A DNA stretch of 64,000 nt from Cyclina sinensis (lineage: Eukaryota > Mollusca > Bivalvia > Venerida > Veneridae). The position numbers were made by a program, and so were the translations under genes. Positions 51,801 through 62,646 of this stretch are shown in pieces; the first letter of the stretch is position 1, and every line of letters begins with the position of its first letter. The DNA lies in NCBI GenBank assembly GCA_012932295.1, contig JAAONU010000022.1, forward strand, positions 124,001-188,000, read 5' to 3'. The notes beneath the pieces are model-generated. The model had not been told where the DNA came from. It saw only the letters and a program-made list of their open reading frames with translations, and made no database searches.

Positions 51801-54659
51801 GAATGTTGTAGGGTGTAACAGTGTATGATGGAGGTAATAGGTAGTAGGTGCTTGAAACATCAGAGGGAGTTTGGAGGAGATCAAATATGAGACATTTGAG
51901 GACTTCTATTTTCTCGCGTAGCTCGTTTGTAATTTGCAAATATTGCTGGAGATAATGTGGTTTCCGGATATTCTGTTCTTATTTACTTTAAAGACAATAT
52001 AAATGCAACTAACTATTCTTCTATCGAGCATCTGCATATATTACAGATATTGGGCTTGCGTTATATTTATAATGAATATAGATCAGTCTAGGTTCTCGTG
52101 ACTAGCCACGTGACCATAGATATTTGCATTTTGTTGATACATCATCAAGTTGGTGAAACCTTTGAAGTTTCCTGTAGATTTGTATGTTACTGTCGGATTA
52201 ATGCGAATGATCGTTTGAAATATAGTTGTAACACATGTAAATCCTAGTATTTTAGTATTTTTTTCTTTTTGCAAATAAAACAGGGCCTTTTATTTCTAAC
52301 GCATTACATATAAATGCATACATAAAGAGTAAAGTTATCGCTTTAAATCTACTTGATGAAACTAAGATAACTGTATATACTTTCAATATGTTACACAAAT
52401 ACGATATACTAGAGATATGGCACAACTGTTAACTTTTCGACAAATGCCGCTTTCTGACTTGTTTCAAAATCGAAGCGTTCAAAGCGCGATATACTGTCGG
52501 CTGAATATAGGGCACAGATTCATGCCGAGACCTAAATTCTTTTTTTTTTTTTTTTTTTTGGTTTGATTGTTTTTGATTTTTGTTGTTGTTGTTTTTTCAT
52601 CTGCCCTCTATATAAGAAATCAAGAGAGTCTTCAAGCAGAAAATCTTTTTAAGAAACAGTTACCCACACAATTGATCAGCATAATAATTATTCTACAATG
52701 AGAAGAAAAAAAATGATAAAAACTCAACGATGCTCATTGTCATTGCATACGTTTATTTCATTTTATCTAAACTTTTTATTTATATCTTTGTTTTGTAAAT
52801 GGCGATCTAACACAATGAACTGAGATTACATTTTTGTTTTGTCTGTGGTAATCTAACTTCAACTTTTTTTGTCTGTGGTAAACTAACGTAAACCAAACTA
52901 CCTCTAATTTGTCTGTGGTAACCTAACGTAGGGAAACCAGACTAGATTAACATTGTATTGTATGATGTAACCTAACTTTGTAGAAATTAGATTATTATTA
53001 TTTTTTTTTTTTTAGTTTTTTTTTTCTGTGGTAGCTTAACGTATAGTAACGTGTTTTCAGATAAGGCAACAGTGTCAAACTTCCAATTTTCTAATTTCAA
53101 ATGATCTGTCTGTTCTTGGTTTACTAAGTTAACAGAAGAGTAACTTATTTTTACAGTTTATCATTATCAAAACCAGACAAAATTACGAGACTTGATTCTT
53201 TTAAAATACAAAAAGAATAAAAAAAATTGCCTTTGTGTCACTCGTTTGCAGTTATCTTCTCTTGTACAACTGCTTCAGTTATTACTTTTTGCTGACTGCG
53301 AATTTCGACTCCGTCCAAGTCGTACCGAAATATACCATGTGTTTGAGTATTACGACAGTTTCTTAAAATAAGCTGTTTTCATTTACATCTTAAGTTGAAT
53401 CAGAAATCAAGCCTTAGAACTTCTGACGACTGCTTTTGGGTCGTTAGCTACCGACGAATTCCGATAATGCTTTTGTAATCATTAAGAGGGAAACAGTAGA
53501 TCTGAAAACTGAAGGAGAATGATAGCATTAATCAAGTTTACAAAGTATTTCTCGAAAACTTATGAGTAAAGGAAAATATCTTAATTTTGAGTTTGCAACC
53601 GCGATGTGTCCTTGCAATCATTATAAAATCAGATTACAATTTATATTATTATATAACGTACTGAAATGCACTTCCTTGGTCGAGTGTTGCACGCGCGGAT
53701 CCGTGAAAACTGATAAATATCCCCAAACAGGAATAAACACTTGCAAAGTTTTCTCAAATGTGTAATTATTATGCGCACTTACACCTGTCACCCTACATTT
53801 TAGTATGGTATATAATATAAAACTTACAAACTTTAGTTGCGATCAATATGTAGTTTTATGGACTTGTAATAATGGTACTGACTTCGTCCTCGGGCAGTAT
53901 CATTTTACAAAAACACATATTGACCCTAGCATAAGGCTATAACTGTAGAATATCAAACATAAATACTAGTACTCTAATATACAACAGAACAATTAAACAT
54001 AAAAATGTTTTTATAAACATTCTTTTTAATAAAAAAATACGATCTTAACTATCCCAGCAGACACCTGATATGTCTCTCAATATCGTGAATTTTAAGAAAC
54101 TTACGAGAATTGATAGTAGATTAGCCAGTGACATTTTAATTTGGCTAATGAATTCGAATTCCTTGTCGCCATGCTTTTCGAGTCGTTTTACTAAGTTACC
54201 AAGTTCAATCACAATTTTCGCTTCGAATTCTTTTATCCCATCCCCGTACACGTGCAGACCTTTGGTCAAGGTCTTTCGTAGATCACTATGGACGCTGTTG
54301 TATCCATCTTTGTACACAATAACTCCTTGGCTCCCGAACAGAAAATGTTCCCCGTAGAAGAATCCAGGCCGGTCATTGAAATACTGTTTATAAATGTCTC
54401 CATTCACTGCCTTTTGTATCAGTTCAACAGAGTTTAATAAAATAATGTTCGTGTTGAAAAGTTTCAGTTGCACGATAGGTCCATACTTTTCGGCGTATTC
54501 AAAACATTTCTGAGGCATATTCTGCTCCGTTACTTCTAAAGCACTTCCGACTACTGGCCATCCCGAGGGTCCAGGAATTACTTTGCCTTTTGGTTTCCTT
54601 GTTTTTAACAGGAATATCAAAATAACTAAAGCGAGAACTATATATATTATAGTCTCCAT
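42841..54659 (-). CDS. Cytochrome P450 monooxygenase, six exons, 508 residues
   Basis: Minus-strand exons are 54659-54105, 51363-51151, 48807-48660, 48053-47788, 43649-43519 and 43054-42841. Phases all match (0, 0, 1, 0, 2). Residues 1-20 form an N-terminal membrane anchor, followed by basic residues and the proline hinge PGPSGWP, as in microsomal P450s. The K-helix ExxR is EIQR, the meander is FKPERF, and the heme loop is FSLGRRQCLG with the cysteine ligand. Length and motifs suggest the animal CYP2-like clan; the subfamily is not assigned. Two motifs are odd. The C-helix WxxxR appears as HSDLR. The I-helix (A/G)Gx(D/E)T(T/S) reads A-A-L-V-T-S, without the acid usually linked to proton delivery; this site spans the exon 3/4 junction. 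Probably ER membrane. Intron 4 carries a SINE and a 3-kb pearl-like element. Confidence 0.92.
44050..44237 (+). mobile_element. tRNA-derived SINE, copy 1
   Basis: The tRNA-like head (about 44066-44146) has an A-box-like TGGATCAGTGG (44074-44084) and a consensus B box GGTTCGAATCC (44126-44136). The body then reads 'cagttttcatggtgtat' and ends 'aaattttaaagaaaac'. The same order is found at 55.9-56.1 kb. It abuts the pearl-like element, in P450 intron 4. Confidence 0.75.
44238..47229. mobile_element. Pearl/HINE-like element with 14 tandem core units
   Basis: The left end carries the palindrome gggccatgatggccc (44241-44255) and 'gctcacctgag'. The core has 14 copies of 'gtagaggtccactagacaat' or close variants, from about 44745 to 46915, averaging about 166 bp apart. 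An ACGG microsatellite follows (about 47141-47175). The right end is a hairpin (AGCTCACC...GGTGAGCT, 47194-47227) running straight into ctaa. Tandem core, ACGG run and 3' hairpin with CTAA match bivalve pearl elements, which have been linked to Helentron-associated (HINE) non-autonomous elements. No ORF. Remnants of the same right end occur at 24.6 and 25.8 kb. Confidence 0.7.
47194..47227. repeat. Terminal hairpin of the pearl-like element
   Basis: AGCTCACCcTGAGCAC and GTGCTCAGGTGAGCT form a 15-bp stem with one bulged base and a TTT loop, ending within ctaa. A partly conserved copy (GAGCACtttGTGCTC) is at 24583-24597. Confidence 0.75.
48808..51150 (-). other. P450 intron 2
   Basis: AT-rich intron of about 2.3 kb with no supported exon. 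It contains a perfect 9-bp hairpin, GGAGAGGTC-tgat-GACCTCTCC, at 50404-50425. Confidence 0.6.
51364..54104 (-). other. P450 intron 1
   Basis: AT-rich intron of about 2.7 kb. It has a poly(T) run near 52541-52559 and a degenerate repeat at 52795-53045 in which 'tctgtggta..ctaac' recurs at about 52842, 52874, 52910 and 53028. No exon is supported; the open frames near 51341-51668 are A/T-rich artefacts. Confidence 0.6.
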
Positions 54660-56470
54660 TTCTGGTATATGAATATTTGATGGTCTGTTTGTTTTGTGTG
54701 ATAATTTAAACAGATCGTATTTTGATAAATATGCAGCAAACAGATATAAAATGTAGTCCTTCGATGATAAAACTTGTACATTAACATAGCCTAGATTTTT
54801 CTTTTCTCTTATTTGCAGGTCAATACATTATTGCTAAATTTTTGTATCATCCCAAGCACACAATATATGCTTACAGATAGTGATTTGATAAAGCCAGAGG
54901 GCTTATTAAGTGTGTCCTTTTACATACAGTCGTGTGATTTTAGAATTTAACTTACATTCAGTACCGAGGTGACATGATGTAGTAGTTTGTTTGTCAACGT
55001 GCAAGTATTTTTATTACGGATGAGCGAGGTTGATTTTTGATTCACCAATACTAAACATTGAAATGTGTGATTATACCTCATTCAGATTGAATATAGCAAT
55101 GCCAATCGTAACAACTCGGCCTTTTCCGACAACTTCGTATAAAGACTTATTGAAATCGCCCGAGGTGTTCCGATTGCAGCAATGTAGCGTCTCGAATTTC
55201 TTTGATTAAATAATACTGAGTGAATTCTATATTGGGTTTTAAGTATAATGAAATGTATCTATATTCTGTTTTTTCCAAACTATTAAGATTTGATATTTTC
55301 TGCTTGTACGTCAGCGTCATACATCACATAAACAGGAATTTAATCAAATCAAATTTAGGAGATTAAAAAAGAAACTATAAATTTGATGAAGATTTTTAAC
55401 AAAATAAAATGTAAATAAAGAAAGATAAAGAATGCAGAGTGTCTCTAGTCATCCTAATTGGTTGCAAAGCATTATATCTGTGATAATACGTATAGCCGAC
55501 AAGTCCAACATTTAAGATTGGTTGAACCTCCCGTGAACGAACGACAACCTGTCTACAATCACAGGAGAAAAAAACAAACAAACAAACAAACAAACAAAAA
55601 CGACTATATAATATTATATAAAAAATAGTGTTTTTGTTATTGTTGTTGTTGTTTTTTGGCTTTTTAAGTTAATTATTGATAGAATTTCAGGCTCCTGTGC
55701 TACAACAAAAACTTTCCCTTCAATCGAATGGTGTTTATTCTTGGGAGGTTGGACTGTCAATACGTGTTGGAAAATAATTCAGAATTTGCACTCATATACA
55801 TGAAAAGCCCCCTCAGATCGAAAATATTCCTGATCCTTTCTTTAATTGTATTCATTTAACGCTGTTGCACAATTACTCAGTGATGTATTTTTTTCCAGTC
55901 ATTTAGGCTGAACATACTTTTTGCTCGGTTACCACCAAAGCATAATTTTACTGACCGGAAGGGCACGGGTTCAAATCCTGCCAATATCAATTTTATTTTC
56001 TTCAGATTTCATGGAGTATCTTGGTGCATGAAATGATGTTTTTTACAAGTATATTAAATTTTCTTTAATTTTAAAGAAAAAACATTTTCCGGTTAAAATC
56101 TGTTTTAAAACAACAACAACAACAACAACAAAAGAGGGGGAAAAAGGGTTTGTAACGGTATACTTTGTCAATATTGTAAAATACTTGTCCTTAGATCTAA
56201 GAATGACAAGATCAAAGAATGACAAGATATTGTCGAGATGTCCTCATTTTCACCATGTATTCTAAACTTACAACCACTGTTATAAACTTAATCCATACTT
56301 AGTCTATAATGCACCTGTAGTCTCGAGCTCGTACCTCTAGTCCCGAACATATTTTGGCAGAATGTAACATTATAAATGTTTTACATTTCAGTATTTTAAA
56401 ATAATAAATTATGCAGAATTCAGACAAAAAATATACGGAAGTGAACACAATTTAATTTTTCCTTCTTTAT
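54660..56470. other. Intergenic spacer between P450 and cGLR genes
   Basis: Holds the promoter side of the P450 gene, with no clear TATA element at the expected distance, and the second SINE copy. (CAAA)n near 55572-55600 and (AAC)n near 56108-56130 are short simple repeats. No gene was seen. Confidence 0.5.
55890..56085 (+). mobile_element. tRNA-derived SINE, copy 2
   Basis: Shares with the 44-kb copy 'attttactgaccg', a B box (GGTTCAAATCC, 55968-55978), 'ttcagatttcatgg.gtat' and the end 'ttaattttaaagaaaa'. The 5' tRNA half is more decayed than in copy 1. Confidence 0.7.
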
Positions 56471-57829
56471 TTAATCATCGAATATCGAGTCTAACAATAT
56501 ATCAAGTGAATGATGAGTATAAAAATTTGTATATCGGTAGATAACGCTATGTGGTTTTGTTATCCACACATTTTTGAAATTTGTTGAATTTCCTATTTTA
56601 ACAAGTGAACTTTTCAAGTGGGATATTGCCTTAATCAAGGTGCTTTGAGTAGCTCGGACCAGTTTATTGTGTAATATGTCATGACTGATCATAAATATAC
56701 TTGGTATACTGACAGTGGATTCAGCACTTACTATTCGTAGGCAATCTTCAATTATCTCATCGAAACACAGTGATATGTTTTCATTTCTACTACAGTGGCA
56801 CATGTGCTTCAAAAGAATTGTCTTCAGTGCGTAGGACTGGAAAAGTTCAGGCTTCTCACCTTTCATTTCAAAGAAATATTTCATAACTTTATAACATTTA
56901 ATATGATGTTCTCTCATTGCGTCATTGAAAACTTGTAAATAATTGGGTACTTGTGGATTTTGCAAATGCCACTGATCACTCGCTCTTAGCATCTGTACTT
57001 CTGTTTCTGTGAATGATAATCTAAAGCATAATCCTTCACCACAAGATGTCTCACGCTGGCAAGGCACAGCCATGAACCTGTTTAGTGTTTTCAATGCCCA
57101 GTAAAACCGCCAATCATAACAGTCCGATTCTTTTACTATCTCTTCAGTCAACTGAACATCGATTGCAGGAGTTAAATCAACGTTTATTTCAAGGTATGTG
57201 CTATTTTTGTCTGAAGGTGTCCAACAGAATGACAGGGAAAAGGCAGGCCCATGGCAAGTGATCCCTTCTTTTAAAACCATTGAACCTGTTTCAGTCTGAC
57301 AAAGTAAATTTCTTCGCTGTGATGAAATGACAGATTCAAGTGCTGCTTGAAATGCTTGTCTTATTCCCTTTTCGTATCGAAAGACTCTGTGAAGTAAGTA
57401 ACTGATCTGCGAATTTTGTGTACTTTTAAGTTTACCGTCGCTCATAAAATTACTATACTGGGACTTCAACCATTCATTTTTTATTACCACATGCCCATAG
57501 CCTGGCCCATTACTACATTCCCTTCTCATTTCCACCGCCCCATGATATGACAGTTTTTCTAAAACAAGAAGGAAGTCAAATTCATTTGGTTCTCGAATTT
57601 TTGTGCCTTCTGCCATGCTTCCAACATTAACAACTCTGTACACTTTTAAAGATTCGTTCACTTTTCCAAGTTCTGTTGCTATTCTGTTAACCACATTGTT
57701 GACAGCATAAACTATATCTTGCAGTTCTTTGGTACTTCTTTTAAACTGTAGCCGCTCTAGAAGCCACTGAAAATACATGTTTTTGGTCACCATTTGCTCA
57801 TGTTCGCTTTTAACGTTTCTGTTACCCAT
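56471..57829 (-). CDS. Mab-21/cGAS-like receptor (cGLR) nucleotidyltransferase, 452 residues
   Basis: One open exon with ATG at 57829 (MGNRNVKSE); the frame opens upstream only through a TTG. An acceptor-like 'TTTGGTGACAG' lies just 5', so a noncoding first exon is possible. Features of the cGAS/Mab-21 fold: an N-terminal spine helix, a GS motif (NVGSMAEGTK; G70, S71), first metal-binding acids in NEFDF (E83, D85), the third in INVDLTP (D218), 'HGPAFSLSFCW', and a C-terminal helical block starting SYALKTILL. The E-x-D...D triad matches active cGAS-like receptors, which sense nucleic acids or other ligands and make cyclic dinucleotides for STING. No clear cGAS-type zinc thumb was found (CHC at KHMCHC is not in that pattern). 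A ligand cannot be inferred. Length is typical. AATAAA overlaps the region just after the stop. Confidence 0.88.
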   Translation of the reverse strand: MGNRNVKSEHEQMVTKNMYFQWLLERLQFKRSTKELQDIVYAVNNVVNRIATELGKVNESLKVYRVVNVGSMAEGTKIREPNEFDFLLVLEKLSYHGAVEMRRECSNGPGYGHVVIKNEWLKSQYSNFMSDGKLKSTQNSQISYLLHRVFRYEKGIRQAFQAALESVISSQRRNLLCQTETGSMVLKEGITCHGPAFSLSFCWTPSDKNSTYLEINVDLTPAIDVQLTEEIVKESDCYDWRFYWALKTLNRFMAVPCQRETSCGEGLCFRLSFTETEVQMLRASDQWHLQNPQVPNYLQVFNDAMREHHIKCYKVMKYFFEMKGEKPELFQSYALKTILLKHMCHCSRNENISLCFDEIIEDCLRIVSAESTVSIPSIFMISHDILHNKLVRATQSTLIKAISHLKSSLVKIGNSTNFKNVWITKPHSVIYRYTNFYTHHSLDILLDSIFDD

Positions 57830-60360
57830 TTTGTCTGTGATATCTGTCACCAAATGTAAAAGAAATGGTCTAGATCTCTGACATGATTCTCCTATACCTC
57901 AACACTACAACAACACAACAAAATAAAAACATTAGCAGTATCTCTAAACTTTGCCATGAAGGCTCAAGCAAGAATTCTCAAGAAACTTCAGTATGAGAGT
58001 CCTCTGTGTTTCAACAGTTTAAAAGTAGTTCTAATATGCCCCTATATTATTTAGCTTGTTTTCAGAGAGAATCAGTGAAAACAAGATGTCAGAGTGTGTT
58101 TCACTTCCCAACAGTCATCTTACAGTGTCTAAACCAGTTATTTCTTTTCAATTTTAATCACAGCAACAACAATCAACTCATAAAGAATAGACAGCTGAGT
58201 CGGTAAGACATACTGTTCAAAATATGACAAACTGTCGGTAAGCCAAAACTGTTTACAGATCACAAATGTTAAATTTGCTTATCCCGTATAGATCAAACAT
58301 GTATACAAGTATAGCGTGTACACGTACATCGTGGCACGGAAACAAATGTGTTTAAGAATGTCTAGTTTACAGTAAACACATATACAACAGACTTGTAGCA
58401 AAATAAATATCACTTCAAGACTCCTATACAAGTGCAACAACAGGATTTAGATCCATATCTCAGGTAACTAACAAGTTACCATGTCGTCGTGAATTCCGGT
58501 GGAAAAACCTAGTAATCCTGCAATCAATAATACGCAAACTTTCGCAGTGATCTCCCCTCTATTAAACCGAAAAACAAGCTTATTTATTATCCACATTTGA
58601 ATTATGATATGTTTTATTTATATGAAATCTTATTCCCATCACAGTGACAGAAAGGAATTCTGTGTAAATCGCGTTGTGTCGATTGTTTTAAATCTTACAG
58701 TAATTTCTATTTCATAATCATTAAATCATTAGTGTTACGTCATAACTAATACATACTCGTTTTTCAACATAATCATGATTTACACAAAACACGGTGTTTC
58801 GTTTATGTATAAACACCGTGGAAATTAAATACACCGTACATTAATAGTGTAAATGTTATGTCCACATTGTAATAAAGTAACCTAGCTGGTTATGCACCAA
58901 TGTGTACACCGGTCAGTGATTAGAGGGGTTATGCACTGAATGAATCATGTCTTCATTGGAAAAAAACCGTGCTACGTCAACCGTTTCAGTTAATACGCAT
59001 ACTGTCGCGTGTAAGATGTATCTAAACTGCTTAATTATTTATAACTGATCGCATATTCACATATAAATCTAACTTCATGTATTCTGGAAACTTTTGAAAC
59101 TAAATTGTTGTATTATTAACGGAAACTATTGTTTAAATATTTAAACACTATTCCTGGGATGGACATGTACGTGTTTACCATCCTCCATTGGGGACTTCCA
59201 ACTTTCGATAAGAAACTATAATTTTAGCGCATTTAAAGCTATATGATGGGGAATAAAACATTAAAAGAATATGACATTCTACTGTCTCTGATTTGTTCAA
59301 TGCAAGACTGAAGCTAAAATTCAGGAGAGGTTAAAAATAATTACATTTTAGCCCAACCCACTGTTCTACAAACAACATTGCCTTTCAACTTCTGTTCATT
59401 TCTAAACGCACAATTTACCTGTTATTTGTAATAAAACTGCAAATAATAAAGTCAAGTGGATAAAAAATCATACTTTGGGAAAGAAACAGCTAGCATTTCG
59501 AACATCGAATAATGCTTGGATAAAAATAAAATTAAACACGTATATGACAATGTCTCGCGCTACGTTTATTAAGATCCTCCCCCTACCCCAGCCCCATGCA
59601 ATATCTTATAAAATATGCATGCTAGCTTTTCAGAATAGATTAGTACTTAAAATCTAAGCAAAGAGGAGTAGATAAGTACTTCAAAGTGGAACAGATCAGT
59701 ACTTTTAAGCACAGAGAGAGAGAGAGAGAGAAGATAGAGAGAGAGAGATCAGTAGTTTCAGCAAAGAGGAATACATAAGCACTTAAAGCAGAAAGAGAAG
59801 GAGAAGCGGAGTACAGATTTAGATAAAAATGACCAAGGTATTCTATAAGCAGAACTGCTAGGTATTCCGATGTATTACAAAACTTCGAAGTTTGACGGAT
59901 TTAGAGAGGTGTTGAACAGGCTTAAGTTGGGAAAACTGATTCGAGTAGAGCAAACAGACTAGAGCAGAACAGAACAGAATTGAGTTCAGCAAAGTTGAGA
60001 AGAGTAAAACAATATGAGACTTGAATAAAGCCGAACTTAGTAGAGCATTATTAAGAAGAGTAATGCAGACAAACTAAAATTGATCCGAATAGAAGACAAA
60101 AGAACGGTACAGTATAGGGACAGGACCAAAACCAAAATGATAACAGATCAATACTTATATCAGAGCAGAACAGACTTCGTACAGTATTATAGAAGTAGAC
60201 TGTTCATGACAGGACTGAACAGTATAACTATTAAATAATGAACTTCAACTTCAACTTATTACTGCCAAAAGTCAATTCTTACTATACTAGGCAAGTGCGT
60301 GTCAGGAACATTAAAATTATAAAAGATAATAACAAAGAAAACAAGATTTTACCAAAGATC
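57830..60360. other. Intergenic DNA with purine-rich simple repeats
   Basis: No gene is supported. It contains an inverted repeat CACGGTGTTT/AAACACCGTG (58790-58799 and 58811-58820), a (GA)n microsatellite at 59714-59748, and a degenerate purine-rich tract at 59930-60190 built from 'agagcagaacag'-like units. Confidence 0.55.
59714..59748. repeat. (GA)n microsatellite
   Basis: A GA run interrupted once by 'agat'. Confidence 0.9.
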
Positions 60361-60372
60361 TTAATTTATCAT

Positions 60373-60650
60373 TTATTTTGAATGTTTAAAAGCTGGAACA
60401 GTTGGGGTATCTTTAATCTCGGTCGGTAATTCGTTCCAGAGTCGCATAGTCCTTGGGAAGAATGAGCTCATGTGATGTTGTGTTTTTGATTGCGGGATGA
60501 GGAATTTGTTGTTTCTTGTGTTTGTAAGGTGATTGTGATCGACATTGACTTGTTTTTTTATATTTTGTGTAGCATGACCAGGCTGACATGGTTTCGCCTT
60601 TGTTCTAATGTTGACCATTTTAGTCCCTTAATCATATTTGAACAGAGACA
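60373..60650 (-). pseudogene. Non-LTR retrotransposon (LINE) 3' remnant, frameshifted
   Basis: The minus strand encodes the C-terminal tail of a jockey/RTE-like reverse transcriptase in two frames. 'LKWSTLEQRRN' and 'LVMLHKI' are in one frame (about 60635-60560). 'SFFPRTMRLWNELPTEI' and 'TPTVPAFK' are in another (to 60373). At least one frameshift and the missing polymerase domain mark a dead, 5'-truncated copy. Confidence 0.7.
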
Positions 60651-62646
60651 GCAGGAAAATACATTTAGCATACAAATTATACAGACTAATCTACGGAAGC
60701 CCTGGAGGGACATTTATTACTTATTATTTATATGTTATTTCTAATTACTTATAATTTATAACTCATTATTTATTACTTATAATTTATAACTTATCATTAA
60801 TTAATTGTTCCCGTTTTCTCTTTTGTTGGCGGCAATGAGCGCTCCAGGGCCATCATGACCCACTTGTTATTATTTTGTTCGGTTTCTAATAATGTTTAAG
60901 GATTTATATTTTGTTTTGCCTTACTTACTGTTGTTAGTTATAATGTTCATGCTCATTTGGGCTCCGTTTGAAAATAAAAATTACAAAAAATGAAACTGGC
61001 TTGATTACAATTATACCCCTGCAGGTGAAAGTTTTGGGGTCACTGTGTCTGTTAGCTGGTCGTCCTTTGGTCCGTCTGTCGGAGTGGTTGCATTTTCTTA
61101 TATACCTTTGGCTAGATTATGGTTACCAATTCTAGGTCATTTAAAGAACATTATTGACCTGTTCGAAGTCCCGTTTGTCAAGTTACTGTTTCAACGAATA
61201 GAAATGATTTTGCCAAATACAATTGGACAGTTTATCTGCCTGAAACTTGCATTTTCAAATAATTTTGAATATCCTGGAATATGTTTAACATTCGTTTTAC
61301 ATATATACTTATGAATTAAGGTGTGAACAGTCGTGGTTCAAGGTCAGGGTTACTAGAAGTGAATACATGGTTGTTAATTATTGTTAGTTTTTCAAGATTA
61401 GCTACTAATAGGAAGTAACATTGATTTAGCTCTGAATCCAGTGTATAACTGCTTGTAATAAAAGTTTAACAAGCTGGTGTTCACGGTTAAAAAATACTTA
61501 AGCGGAAAAACTTTATATCAAAATGATTTTGTTAATATCTCTCGGTGCTGCAGCAAAAAGCATAGGATTTTCATGAACAACACACTAAACTCACTTTCAC
61601 TAGAGTTGTAGAAGAATTTTTTTTATGGGAAACAGATAATGTGAATATGGTATGGACATGCATTATGGCCCAGGTCCTTGAATGGGACCGCTGTCATTTA
61701 TAAATACCGTTGTCTTTATATATCATCTGGAACAGATCAAAGGGGATCTCCTGAACAAATTATACGTTGAATTAAAATAGCAACTTTCTGTTAAATTGAA
61801 GTTGTTTGTCAGTGGTAAAAACACCACTTCACCCGCTAGCACTGGTTTGAGCAGAACTTGATTTTCAATGTAGTCAGTATACATGTACATGTATCAATAT
61901 AGAACGCATACATATCTCAGAACCAGTAATATACGACGGCTGCGCCTTGCCATTCATTTAGCACACACACACAACAAGACGTACAATCCACATCCCCATA
62001 AAAAAGGATGGTTCAATCACGGACTTACATGTATATACTGTGGGTTTCCACAAATTACAGTCTCACTGGTTCTGACATTACAAGGGAGATAAATGTGGAG
62101 TGAACTACTCTGAAGTTAAGTACGGGCGACTTTTTTACATCTGCCACACAGCACATGACACTTGCAGTAGTGAAGTGTAAATATATATGTAAATGATCCC
62201 GAAGGACCAGAGAATAAGTAAAAACAAACAATGACGAAAGCACGCTGCAACTTAAAGCCGAAACACCAGCACTTGTATCAAATGTAGTAAAATGTAACGC
62301 AAGTAGGTAAGGAGTCATACATAAATTCCCATCACCAAGGTACAAGTAAAACATACACGAAATAACAGGTATACATACGGAAGAAAATTTGCATGTTCTA
62401 ATATTTTAATGACGATCGACAGTAGACAAAGCACATTCGCATTTGCATGAAGTTGTACAACTGGAAGACGCAACCTAAAAGACGAGGTTTCAATGACAAG
62501 TGGAGCAAAATGCATTCTCAAATTTAAATACTAATCGCCAAAAGTGAATAAATATTTGTTTTGATTTTGTTGGTTTCGGGCGTTCACAGGTCAACAGTTA
62601 ATTTATATTCATTAGATATCTGTTCGGCTTCCGCCTTGTAATGTGC
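60651..62646. other. Intergenic DNA
   Basis: No supported gene. 'gcgctccagggccatcatgaccc' split near 60839-60862 echoes the left end of the pearl-like element. A palindrome, tacatgtacatgta, lies at about 61881-61894. Short open frames show no family signature. Confidence 0.5.

Noticed and set aside
54070..54357. 95-residue plus-strand frame
   Set aside because: Antisense shadow of P450 exon 1.
57830..57853. Eight extra N-terminal residues of the cGLR
   Set aside because: They depend on a TTG start; the first ATG is at 57829.
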